Positions 39,064-46,578 of a DNA stretch of 64,000 bases are shown here, piece after piece. This stretch comes from Kineosporiaceae bacterium (GTDB lineage Bacteria; Actinomycetota; Actinomycetes; Actinomycetales; Kineosporiaceae): positions 1 to 64,000 of the forward strand of contig JAEUJN010000004.1 in the NCBI GenBank assembly GCA_016794595.1. The letters are read 5' to 3'. A program made the translations under genes and the position numbers. Below the pieces are notes generated by a model that worked only from the letters and a program-made list of their open reading frames with translations, was not told where the DNA came from and did not search any database. Position 1 is the first letter of the stretch. Every line of letters starts with the position of its first letter.

Positions 39064-39881
39064 GGTGCGGCGAATCCCGCAGCCGTCAACACCGCGGCAC
39101 CCCGGGTGGACAGGACATGGTCGACGAAGGCCGCGGCCAACTCGGGGTTCCTCGAGGCGCTCAACGCGGCGATCGGGTAGCTGGTCGAGGCGTTGACCTC
39201 GGCCGGGATCTCGATCCCGGTCACCGCGCCCTGGGCCGCGAGCACATCGGTGACGTAGACGAGGGCGGCGTCGGCCTCGCCGAGGGTGACCTTGGCCAGG
39301 GTGGACTTCACGTCGGCCTCCAGCGACACCGGCGCGACCGTGAGCCCGGCGTTGGCGAAGACCTTCACCGCCGTCGCGCCGCACGGCACCTCCGGTTGGC
39401 AGAGAACGACCTTCACCCCCGGCTCGGCCAGATCCGCGAGTCGGGCGATCCTCGCCGGGTTGGCCGGTGGGACGGCGATCTGCAGCTGGTTCCTCACGAA
39501 CGTGGTGGCCCGGTCCGCGGCCTTGGCCGCCACCACCTGGTCCATGGTCGTGGTCGAGGCGGAGGCGAACACGTCGGCCGGCGCGCCCTGGGTGATCTGG
39601 GTGGCCAGGGCCGAGCTGGCCGCGAAGTTGAACGTGACCGTGGTGCCCGGGTGCTCCTCCTGGAACTGCTTGCCGAGCGTGGTGAACGCATCGGTGAGCG
39701 AGGCCGCAGCGAAGACCAGGATCTCCCCCCGCAGGCTGCCGGGGGCCGACGACGAGCGCGATGCGGACGGCGAGCCACCGGCGTCCGAGGTCGGGGAGGA
39801 GCCACACGCGGCGAGCGGCAGGGCGAGCCAGGCGGCGGCCAGGGCCACCAGAGGCAGACGGCAACGGGCCACGGCACTCAC
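39060..39881 (-). CDS. modA: Molybdate-binding lipoprotein
   Basis: The 273-residue periplasmic-type binding protein has a lipobox LALPLAAC and a Ser-rich linker. The ModA fold follows: LVFAAASLTDAFTTLGKQF, FNFAASSALATQITQGAPAD, FASASTTTMDQ, and the oxyanion-site region GEADAALVYVTDV. The two Ser residues after the AAASL and AASSA motifs are the expected ligand hydroxyls. Its GTG start overlaps the stop of the HTH-MOP gene and follows GAGGAG. Confidence 0.94.
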   Translation of the reverse strand: MSAVARCRLPLVALAAAWLALPLAACGSSPTSDAGGSPSASRSSSAPGSLRGEILVFAAASLTDAFTTLGKQFQEEHPGTTVTFNFAASSALATQITQGAPADVFASASTTTMDQVVAAKAADRATTFVRNQLQIAVPPANPARIARLADLAEPGVKVVLCQPEVPCGATAVKVFANAGLTVAPVSLEADVKSTLAKVTLGEADAALVYVTDVLAAQGAVTGIEIPAEVNASTSYPIAALSASRNPELAAAFVDHVLSTRGAAVLTAAGFAAP

Positions 39882-40282
39882 TCCTCGGGGATCTCGACCA
39901 CCACGTTGGTGGCCTTCACGCTGGCCACCGCCAGCACCCCGGGCTCCAGGCCCAGATCGTCGGCGGCCTCGCGACTCATCAGGGACACCACCCGGTACGG
40001 CCCGGCCTGGATCTCGACCTGGGCCATCACGGTGTCCCGGGTGACCTTGGTGACCAGCCCCCGGAAGTGGTTGCGCGCCGACTGGGCCACCGTCTTCCGG
40101 CTGGTCGCCGGTGCCTGGGCGGCCAGCTGCTCGGCGAACCGGGCCAGGACCCGGCCGTCGATCACCCGTCGCTTGGACGCGTCCACCGAGGTCTCGAGCC
40201 GCCCGGTGTCCGCCCACCGCCGGACCGTGTCGTCACTGACGCCGAGCAGCTCGGCGGCCTGCCGGATCCGGAACGCGGTCAC
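39878..40282 (-). CDS. HTH-MOP (molybdopterin/TOBE) domain protein, probable mod operon regulator
   Basis: The 134-residue protein has an N-terminal MerR/excisionase-type HTH (FRIRQAAELLGVSDDTVRRW) joined to a single MOP/TOBE molybdate-binding domain (RNHFRGLVTKVTRDTVMAQVEI, VVSLMSREAADDLGL). This is the compact ModE-like arrangement in actinobacteria. It could sense molybdate and control the operon it leads; intracellular molybdate storage is an alternative. A GTG start is used. The stop overlaps modA by 4 bp, so all four mod genes are coupled. Confidence 0.82.
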   Translation of the reverse strand: MTAFRIRQAAELLGVSDDTVRRWADTGRLETSVDASKRRVIDGRVLARFAEQLAAQAPATSRKTVAQSARNHFRGLVTKVTRDTVMAQVEIQAGPYRVVSLMSREAADDLGLEPGVLAVASVKATNVVVEIPEE

Positions 40283-40396
40283 CGGCCCACCATAACCGCA
40301 TCTGCGGGGTACTAGCTCGATTCTCTCCGAGAAATCGGATCCATGGGCTTGGCCAGGTCGATCGGATGCCGGCCGGGAAAGCGGGCAGGCCAGAGA

Positions 40397-40792
40397 TCAA
40401 CCCCAGGTCAGCACCCTCACCGCGGGGTAGTGGCGGATCGCCGGGTCGACCGTGACCAGGACGGCGGCCTCCTGGATCGCCTGCGCGACCAGCAGCCGGT
40501 CGAACGGGTCTCGGTGGGCCCAGTCCAGAGACCCGGCGTTCAGGGCATGGTCGACAGTGATGGGGAGATCGCTCGCCCCGATCTCGGCGATCCTGCGCGG
40601 CCAGGAGCTCACCAGTTCGGGCGCGTGGAGCTTGCCCAGCCGCACCTTGGTGGCCACCTCCAGTGCACTGGCGGCGGAGACGAGCAGCCTGTTGTCCCGG
40701 TCTGCGAGCACCCTGCGGCAGCTGTCCGGGACCGAGGCCGGATCAGCCAGCAGCCAGAGCAGTACGTGGGTGTCGAGCAGGTGGTGGGTCAC
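40397..40792 (-). CDS. vapC: PIN-domain toxin VapC
   Basis: The 131-residue PIN-domain endoribonuclease has the acidic active-site residues Asp and Glu in LLDTHVLLWLL, in SAASALEVATKVRLGKL and in HRDPFDRLLVAQAI. The DTHVLLW variant groups with PhoH-independent VapC toxins that pair with Phd/YefM antitoxins. The GTG is preferred over a TTG two codons upstream because it overlaps the antitoxin stop as GTGA. It is probably held inactive by the upstream VapB and cleaves RNA when released. Confidence 0.9.
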   Translation of the reverse strand: MTHHLLDTHVLLWLLADPASVPDSCRRVLADRDNRLLVSAASALEVATKVRLGKLHAPELVSSWPRRIAEIGASDLPITVDHALNAGSLDWAHRDPFDRLLVAQAIQEAAVLVTVDPAIRHYPAVRVLTWG

Positions 40793-41010
40793 TCCCAAGC
40801 CGCCAGCTCGTCATCGGACAGTGGGGCGTCGAAGTCGTCGGGCACGTCGAAGTCCATGGTTCCGAAGGCTCTCGGGGGTGGGGACTGCAAGGGAACCAGC
40901 TGCGCGATCGGGTTCCCGGCGCGGGCGATGATGATCGTCTCTCCAGCCTCGACCGCGGCCAGCAGTCGCGAAAGCTGGGTCTTGGCGTCCTGGACGTTGA
41001 CCGTCTCCAT
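40789..41010 (-). CDS. vapB: Phd/YefM-family antitoxin VapB
   Basis: The 73-residue antitoxin begins METVNVQDAKTQLSRLLAAV, the Phd/YefM DNA-binding and dimerisation module, followed by IIIARAGNPIAQLVPL. An acidic C-terminal tail (DFDVPDDFDAPLSDDELAAW) should wrap around VapC. The ATG start is set by homology. The frame is open upstream but reads as Arg-rich shadow. A palindromic operator lies immediately upstream, consistent with the usual autorepression by the VapBC complex. Confidence 0.9.
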   Translation of the reverse strand: METVNVQDAKTQLSRLLAAVEAGETIIIARAGNPIAQLVPLQSPPPRAFGTMDFDVPDDFDAPLSDDELAAWE

Positions 41011-41023
41011 CCCCTTAGTCTGG

Positions 41024-41045
41024 TTGACCAGACCAACCTGGTCAA
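41024..41045. promoter_or_regulatory. Palindromic operator of vapBC
   Basis: TTGACCAG-ACCAAC-CTGGTCAA has perfect 8-bp arms and a 6-nt spacer, and contains a second nested palindrome CTGGTTGACCAG. It begins 14 bp before the vapB start, as expected for toxin-antitoxin autoregulation. Confidence 0.72.
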
Positions 41046-41232
41046 TCGAAACCGAACTCCCTGTCGGCCACCTCACGAGGGTGCCGTCGTCGAGATCACG
41101 AGGTCGGAGGTCTCGCCGGAGTCGACCAACCGGACCGCACGCGCCGCGGGGCCTCCTCCTCGGGCATCGTCCACCACGACCGGACACGACCCCGGGATCA
41201 CCCGCATATCAAGCAGAACCGGACTCGCATGG

Positions 41233-41967
41233 TCAGGTCTCGGCTGGCTTGCGCCAGACGGAGACGTGGCTGTCGCTGTCGTTGGTGAAGGGGCTGCCCT
41301 GCCAGTCCGCTGCCCGGCTCTCGAAGGTCATCCCGGCGAGCTGGGCCATCAGGTCACACTCGGCGGGCCAGATGGAGCGGAAGTTGCTGGCGCTGTAGGT
41401 CACCGTCCCGTCCGGGTGGTGCCGGTAGTGGTGCGAGGTGCCCTGCTGGGTGGTCAGGTCGTAGGTGTCGAAGCCGGTGTGCCGGCGGCCCACATGGAAC
41501 GGGACGGCCTGGCCGGGCGGGAAACGGCGGATGCCGGGGACCCACAGCTCGACGACGAATCGGCCGCCGGGGGCGAGGTGATGGGCTGCGTCTCGAAAGC
41601 ACGCGACCTGCTCGGCCTGGGTGCGGAGATTCCCGATGCTGTTCCAGACGACGCGGACCAGCGAAAAGCTGCCAGAGACCCTGCTGGTCGCCATGTTGCC
41701 AACCAGGACGGGGATGTCGTCCCGCTTCCTGCGGAGCTGGTCGGCCATCGGCTGGGACAGCTCGATCCCACTGGCCGGGACGCCCCGGTCGGCCAAGGGG
41801 ATGGCCACCCGTCCGGTCCCGATCGCGAACTCCAGAGCCGCGCCGTCACCGGCCAGATCCGCCGAGAACCGCGCTGCGGGATCCAACACCGCTGGCGCGA
41901 ACATGAACTCCGAGGCTCGGTCGTACCCGGCGGCTGTCTCGGTGTCCCACAGGTCGCTGCAGGTCAC
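41233..41967 (-). CDS. Class I SAM-dependent methyltransferase
   Basis: The 244-residue protein has motif I LEFAIGTGRVAIPLADRG, motif II GIELSQPM, and the RVVWNSIGNLRTQ and LAPGGRFVVELWVP segments typical of small-molecule methyltransferases. The substrate is unknown. The GTG giving VTCSDLWDTETAAGYDRAS is chosen, because further upstream the frame runs into an inverted repeat. It sits between vapBC and tRNA-Arg, a context common for horizontally acquired genes, but I found no att repeats. Confidence 0.82.
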   Translation of the reverse strand: MTCSDLWDTETAAGYDRASEFMFAPAVLDPAARFSADLAGDGAALEFAIGTGRVAIPLADRGVPASGIELSQPMADQLRRKRDDIPVLVGNMATSRVSGSFSLVRVVWNSIGNLRTQAEQVACFRDAAHHLAPGGRFVVELWVPGIRRFPPGQAVPFHVGRRHTGFDTYDLTTQQGTSHHYRHHPDGTVTYSASNFRSIWPAECDLMAQLAGMTFESRAADWQGSPFTNDSDSHVSVWRKPAET

Positions 41968-42343
41968 CCACGCAGCCTCACCCACAGGCCCACCGGGCCC
42001 CACGTCATGATCGTGACCGATCTGACCGTGTATCACGCACGAATCGGTCACGATCATGGCTTGGTCCAGCCCCGCGGCCGCCTGCGGTCAAGCCCGTGCA
42101 GAGACTCGAGGTTCTGCACCGTTCACAGACCTCGGCGCACCATTGCGCGCCCACAGGGTCCGAACCGGGGACGGTCGACGGCGGCCAGAGCGCTGGGATC
42201 GGCGAGACTGGCGAGGGGACTGGCGGACGCTGAGCCGGATCGAGGGCGCCCACGAGCACGCTCGGTTCTCACGAGGTTTCACAGAGGGCACAACATGACG
42301 AGATCGGCGGTCCCTGTAGGGCCCTGACCTGCGGTGATACCAG
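41968..42343. other. Intergenic region upstream of the methyltransferase, next to tRNA-Arg
   Basis: About 375 bp contain the inverted repeat described separately and no gene I can support on either strand. Short frames do not resemble a transposase or integrase. The tRNA 3' end faces this region, so it would be the landing side for a tRNA-integrating element. Confidence 0.55.
42006..42058. repeat. 16-bp inverted repeat upstream of methyltransferase
   Basis: CATGATCGTGACCGAT (42006-42021) and its exact complement (42043-42058) flank a 21-nt loop. The core CATGATC resembles the window's hairpin family, but the remainder differs. It may be a leader hairpin or an operator. Confidence 0.6.
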
Positions 42344-42416
42344 CGCGCCCGTAGGGATTCGAACCCCAAACCTTCTGATCCGTAGTCAGATGCTCTATCC
42401 GTTGAGCTACGGGCGC
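42344..42416 (-). tRNA. tRNA-Arg(ACG)
   Basis: The 73-nt cloverleaf has acceptor stem GCGCCCG/CGGGCGC, D-arm GCTC..GAGC, and anticodon stem TCTGA/TCAGA with loop CTACGGA (anticodon ACG). The T-arm carries GGTTCGAATCC and the discriminator is G. The terminal CCA is not encoded. Confidence 0.95.
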
Positions 42417-42501
42417 TGGTGATGCCGTCCCAGGGGCCGGCACCGAGCAACGATGCTAGCGGACCGGCACCGCCGGAGCCGAATCGGTTGCGGTGGTGGA
42501 C

Positions 42502-42540
42502 AGTGGTGGTGATCGGTGGTGGTGATCGGTGGTGGTGATC
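42502..42540. repeat. 13-bp tandem repeat at cupin 3' end
   Basis: Three units of (A/G)GTGGTGGTGATC run into the cupin stop codon. The last unit supplies two bases of the stop. Confidence 0.85.
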
Positions 42541-42946
42541 AGTGATGCTCGGCGGCGTCCGAGTCGGCCTTCGTGGCGTGCACCGTGCCGTGCGGGTGCT
42601 CGCCCGGCCCGTAGAGCGAGTACACCTTCAGCTCCACGTCGCCGATGTTGGTGATGTTGTGCCACGACCCCGCCGGCACCAGGACGGCGTCGTCATCGGC
42701 CACCTCCCGGTCGAACTCGAGCCGGTCGGCCGCGGGCCCCATCCTGACCCGGCCGCGACCGGACTCCACCCGCAGGAACTGGTCGACGTCCTCGTGCACC
42801 TCGAGCCCGATCTCGCCGCCCGCCGGGATGCTCATCACGGTCAGCTGCAGGTGCCGGCCGGTCCACAGCGTCGTCCGGAAGGTCGTGTTGTCCAGGGTCG
42901 CCGACTCGATGTCCACCACATGGGGATTCGGCCCGTGATCGGTCAT
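42539..42946 (-). CDS. Cupin-domain protein
   Basis: The 135-residue single-domain cupin has motif 1 GLEVHEDVDQFLRVESGRG (metal-binding His and Glu) and motif 2 LVPAGSWHNITNIG (His). The residues suggest a bound divalent metal. Small cupins of this type include isomerases and dioxygenases; function is not assignable. It is preceded by the hypothetical membrane/secreted protein gene, whose stop overlaps its start by 4 bp, so the pair is likely an operon. Confidence 0.85.
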   Translation of the reverse strand: MTDHGPNPHVVDIESATLDNTTFRTTLWTGRHLQLTVMSIPAGGEIGLEVHEDVDQFLRVESGRGRVRMGPAADRLEFDREVADDDAVLVPAGSWHNITNIGDVELKVYSLYGPGEHPHGTVHATKADSDAAEHH

Positions 42947-43554
42947 GGACTCACGCTACCCAGCTCGGCGAAGGCGTCCACCACTGCCGTCCCCGCCCGC
43001 AACCGGATCACCCCGTTGGCCACGTCGCGGCACGGATCGCCGCGCAGCAGCACGGCGGCGTCCGGGCCCTGGCCGTAGGTGAACACCACCCACTCCGTGG
43101 TGACCGATGCCGAACACGGCGGCGCGGACGCCGCGACGACCTGTGCCGGGGTGAGCGGCGGGATCCGCTTGGCCTCCAAGGCGTCCAGCGGCCAGCCCCC
43201 GGACGGCGTCGCGAGCACCGCGGCCAGCCGGGCGGTGCGGGCGGCGTCCAGATCGTGCGCTGAGCGCAGCGCGCCGTCCGCGTCGTAGCGGCACCACAAC
43301 GCGGTCACCGGCGCCAGGGATCGGTAGCCGACCGGCAGCAGCGCCCGATCCCGATCGGGGCGGGTGGGGAAGGACAGGGCGACGGACGACGCAGCGCAGC
43401 GCGCCGCGTCCGCGGTCGAGACGCCCACCGGCCCGCCGGTTGCCGGGCCGCCGACCACCAGGGCCAGCACCACCGCCGCGCCCGTCCCCACCAGGGCGGC
43501 TGGACCACTGTTCACCTGGTCACCGGTTCGTCGTTCACCCACCTGGGCGAGCAT
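42943..43554 (-). CDS. Hypothetical membrane-anchored or exported protein
   Basis: The roughly 203-residue product is not recognised. An N-terminal hydrophobic segment (AALVGTGAAVVLALVVGG) follows a short basic region and suggests a signal peptide or anchor. The exported part contains three to four cysteines (AARCAASSV, LWCRYDADG, APPCSASV, GDPCRDV), which could form disulfides. The start is uncertain (ATG at 43554, GTG at 43575 or 43515). Its stop overlaps the cupin start. Confidence 0.6.
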   Translation of the reverse strand: MLAQVGERRTGDQVNSGPAALVGTGAAVVLALVVGGPATGGPVGVSTADAARCAASSVALSFPTRPDRDRALLPVGYRSLAPVTALWCRYDADGALRSAHDLDAARTARLAAVLATPSGGWPLDALEAKRIPPLTPAQVVAASAPPCSASVTTEWVVFTYGQGPDAAVLLRGDPCRDVANGVIRLRAGTAVVDAFAELGSVSP

Positions 43555-43970
43555 GGCATGCGTGATGTCCGACACGCGCGCGGCGCGGGGGGTGACACCC
43601 CTTCTGAGCTGCGCTTTGTCGATCGGTGAGTAGTCTCGGTGAACCAACCCCGCAGATCGTGGGGACCTCTGTCCGGGGGGGTGCGCGACGGTCGACCCAT
43701 AGGGTCGGGGCAGCTGTCCACGTGACCTGTCGGTCGGGCGGTGATCGTGGGCTGACAACGCCGCCCGGAGGGTTCCCCGAGCGCGACGTCTGGGTCCGAG
43801 CTGGAGGAGGACAGCCGGATGATCACATCCGCTATGACGACCATCCCCCGAGAGCACCGACTCCGGTGTGTTGCCCCCGGCAACGGCTCGGCGCGGCCGG
43901 CAACCGAACACGACGCCCGTCCCCGGACCCGGTAGACCAGACACACTCGAACCAGAGGAGAGTTCACACA
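43555..43970. other. Divergent intergenic region upstream of pckG
   Basis: About 400 bp separate the hypothetical exported protein from pckG. No ORF is supported. The right end contains AGAGGAGA, the ribosome binding site of pckG. I found no clear promoter hexamers or regulatory palindrome. Confidence 0.55.
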
Positions 43971-45818
43971 ATGGCAATCGCGCACGATGGTAGTGAGCGG
44001 ACCGGCAACGCCGCGTTGCTGGCTTGGGTTGACGAGATCGCCGAGCTGTGTCAGCCGGACCGAGTCGAGTGGGCCGACGGCTCGCAGGAGCAGTACGACG
44101 CGTTGTGCCAGCTCATGGTGGACGGCGGCACCTTCACCCGCCTCAGCGCCGAGAAGCGGCCGAACAGCTACCTCGCCCGTTCCCACCCTTCCGACGTGGC
44201 GCGCGTCGAGAACCGGACCTTCATCTGCTCCGAGCGCGAGGAGGACGCCGGCCCGACGAACAACTGGGCACCACCCGCGGAGATGCGCGCGACACTGACC
44301 GAGGTGTTCCGTGGGTCCATGCGTGGTCGCACCATGTACGTCATCCCGTTCAGCATGGGTCCGATCGGCAGCCCGATCGCCCAGATCGGCGTCGAGATCA
44401 CCGACTCGCCGTACGTCGTGGTCAACATGCAGATCATGACCCGGGTCGGCACCAAGGTGCTCGAGGCTTTGGGGAACGACGGCTTCTTCGTGCCCTGCGT
44501 GCACTCGGTCGGCGCCCCGCTGGAGCCCGGCGAGGCCGACGTGCCGTGGCCGTGTGAGCCCAACATCGAGAACAAGTACATCGTTCACTACCCCGAGACC
44601 TACGAGATCTGGTCCTACGGGTCCGGTTACGGCGGCAACGCCCTGCTGGGCAAGAAGTGCCTGGCGCTGCGCATCGCCTCGGTCATGGCCCACGACCAGG
44701 GCTGGCTGGCCGAGCACATGCTGATCCTCGGGCTCGAGTCGCCCAAGGGTGAGAAGACGTATGTCGCGGCGGCCTTCCCGAGCGCCTGCGGCAAGACGAA
44801 CCTCGCGATGATCGTGCCACCCAAGGGCTTCGGCTCCTGGAAGGCCCTGACCGTCGGCGACGACATCGCGTGGATCAAGCCCGCTCCGGACGGCACGCTG
44901 CGCGCGATCAACCCCGAGGCCGGGTTCTTCGGTGTCGCGCCGGGCACCTCCTACGACTCCAACCCGATGGCCATGGACTCGGTCCGGGCGAACAGCATCT
45001 TCACCAACGTCGTGCTCACCGACGACGGGGATGTGTGGTGGGAGGGCATGGGCGTCGAGCCCCCGGCGCACGGCATCGACTGGCAGGGCAACGACTGGAC
45101 GCCGGACTCGGGCCGCGTGGGCGCGCACCCGAACTCGCGGTTCACCGCCCCCGCCTCGCAGTGCCCGACCATCGACCCCGCGTGGGAGGACCCGGCGGGC
45201 GTGCCGATCTCGGCGTTCATCTTCGGCGGTCGGCTGTCCAAGACCTTCCCGCTGGTCTACCAGTCCTATGACTGGAACCACGGGGTGTTCATGGCGGCCA
45301 CCATGGGATCGGAGGCGACGGCGGCCGCGATCGGTCAGGAGGCGATCCGCCGAGACCCGTTCGCCATGCTGCCCTTCTGTGGGTACAACATGGCCGATTA
45401 CTGGGCGCACTGGCTCACCATGGGCCAGCGCACCGACCTGAAGCTGCCCAAGATCTTCCGGGTCAACTGGTTCCGCAAGGACGCCAACGGCAAGTTCGCC
45501 TGGCCCGGTTTCGGGCAGAACCTGCGCGTGCTCGAGTGGATCGTCGAGCGCGTCAAGGGGGACGTCGGCGCCGTGGAGAGCCCCTTCGGGTACATGCCGC
45601 GCTACGAGGACATGGACTTCGAGGGCCTGGAGTTCTCGACCCAGCAGTTCGGTGCGATCACCGACATCAGCCGGATCGAGGCGGCGGCCGAGGTCGAGGA
45701 GATCAAGGGCTTCTTCGCGAAGTTCGGTGACAAGCTCCCGGCGGAGCTCGAAGCCCAGCGTCAGGCCTTCGGAGAGCGCGTCGATGCCGCTCCCCCGGTC
45801 TGGAAGGTGGTTGCCTGA
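43971..45818 (+). CDS. pckG: Phosphoenolpyruvate carboxykinase (GTP)
   Basis: The 615-residue enzyme interconverts oxaloacetate and PEP with GTP, the gluconeogenic entry step. Signatures are [37 protein letters not shown], the substrate-binding [18 protein letters not shown], and the P-loop [12 protein letters not shown] with its hyper-reactive cysteine. The metal/nucleotide segment GDDIAWIKP and the guanine-site [13 protein letters not shown] follow. The length is typical. The ATG follows AGAGGAGA. It is monocistronic, with its own hairpin downstream. Confidence 0.97.
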   Translation: MAIAHDGSERTGNAALLAWVDEIAELCQPDRVEWADGSQEQYDALCQLMVDGGTFTRLSAEKRPNSYLARSHPSDVARVENRTFICSEREEDAGPTNNWAPPAEMRATLTEVFRGSMRGRTMYVIPFSMGPIGSPIAQIGVEITDSPYVVVNMQIMTRVGTKVLEALGNDGFFVPCVHSVGAPLEPGEADVPWPCEPNIENKYIVHYPETYEIWSYGSGYGGNALLGKKCLALRIASVMAHDQGWLAEHMLILGLESPKGEKTYVAAAFPSACGKTNLAMIVPPKGFGSWKALTVGDDIAWIKPAPDGTLRAINPEAGFFGVAPGTSYDSNPMAMDSVRANSIFTNVVLTDDGDVWWEGMGVEPPAHGIDWQGNDWTPDSGRVGAHPNSRFTAPASQCPTIDPAWEDPAGVPISAFIFGGRLSKTFPLVYQSYDWNHGVFMAATMGSEATAAAIGQEAIRRDPFAMLPFCGYNMADYWAHWLTMGQRTDLKLPKIFRVNWFRKDANGKFAWPGFGQNLRVLEWIVERVKGDVGAVESPFGYMPRYEDMDFEGLEFSTQQFGAITDISRIEAAAEVEEIKGFFAKFGDKLPAELEAQRQAFGERVDAAPPVWKVVA

Positions 45819-45826
45819 GGCGGACA

Positions 45827-45851
45827 GCTGCCGTGGGATTCCCTCGGCAGC
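45827..45851 (+). terminator. Hairpin after pckG
   Basis: GCTGCCG-T-GGG-ATT-CCC-T-CGGCAGC forms a 10-bp stem with one internal T/T mismatch, starting 8 bp after the stop. There is no T-run, as is common in GC-rich actinobacteria. Confidence 0.65.
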
Positions 45852-45961
45852 GCACCCGATTGGATTCTCGGACGATCGGACACCAGTGATCGCGCGGAGC
45901 TGATCGGGGCCATAAGGTGTGCGGGTGGCCGGTCTCCGTGGTGGGCGACCGGCCATTCGCC

Positions 45962-46015
45962 TTTCTCCGAGTCCACGCACTGTCGGACAGTCGAAAGTGC
46001 ATGATCACGGAGGTG
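45962..46015. repeat. Decayed copy 3 of the palindromic hairpin family
   Basis: The right arm contains TCGAAAGTGCATGATCAC, identical to copy 2, after a loop ending in ACAG as in copy 1. The left arm has several mismatches. It lies between convergent pckG and tRNA-Ser. Confidence 0.6.
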
Positions 46016-46021
46016 CACGCG

Positions 46022-46053
46022 AGAGAGCCCCGGGCCGCGGCCCGGGGCTCTCT
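46022..46053 (-). terminator. Perfect 32-bp GC palindrome, tRNA-Ser terminator
   Basis: AGAGAGCCCCGGGCCG and its exact complement form an uninterrupted palindrome just past the 3' end of tRNA-Ser. It is a probable transcription terminator, possibly bidirectional. Confidence 0.75.
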
Positions 46054-46059
46054 GCTGTG

Positions 46060-46150
46060 CGGAGGCGGCGGGATTTGAACCCGCGATGGAGTTTGATCCC
46101 CAAACCCGCTTAGCAGGCGGGCGCCATAGACCGGACTAGGCGACGCCTCC
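46060..46150 (-). tRNA. tRNA-Ser(GCT)
   Basis: The 91-nt class II tRNA has acceptor GGAGGCG/CGCCTCC and anticodon stem CCCGC/GCGGG with loop CTGCTAA (anticodon GCT). It has a long variable arm and T-arm GCGGGTTCAAATCCCGC, with discriminator G. CCA is not encoded. Confidence 0.95.
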
Positions 46151-46578
46151 TCCGAGCACGGACCAGGGTAGCGGGCGCAACGGACGGCGAGCAAAGCGGT
46201 GGCCGGCCACCCCCACCTGACCAAGCGTCGTCGTCCGGGCCGATTCCCACTGTCCCGACGCTGATCCGATCGGGCGATTCATCACGCGGGTCACGGTCAC
46301 CCAGGGTCACCGGTGGGCAGTGAGCAGAACCTTGTCGCCGGCTTGACGTCCCAGTGTGGCCGTGCGCCGGACAACCCCGCTGACCAGCACGGATACTCGT
46401 CACACAGCGCCTCGACCGAGGCCCTGGCAACACCCGCCCCCTCCCTCCGCCTGCCCTCGACAGCCTGACCGTATGGGACGATGATGCTCACTGACGCGTG
46501 CGGCTGCTCCCGCAGATCGCTGTCGCGAGCCCACTCCCTCGCGGTTCGTACCGTGCGCCCTTCCCCGGAGGTGCCCCA
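46151..46578. other. Divergent intergenic region between tRNA-Ser and LCP gene
   Basis: About 430 bp hold no gene I can support. The left side should carry the tRNA promoter. Near the right end GGAGGTG provides the ribosome binding site of the LCP gene. I see no further structure. Confidence 0.55.

Noticed and set aside
42056-42298. A short plus-strand frame near tRNA-Arg as a transposase or integrase remnant
   Set aside because: No catalytic or HTH motif is recognisable, and there are no terminal repeats or target duplications.
43576-43977. Extension of the hypothetical exported protein to an upstream start in this region
   Set aside because: The added residues are low-complexity, lack homology-like features and would overlap the pckG leader and ribosome binding site.
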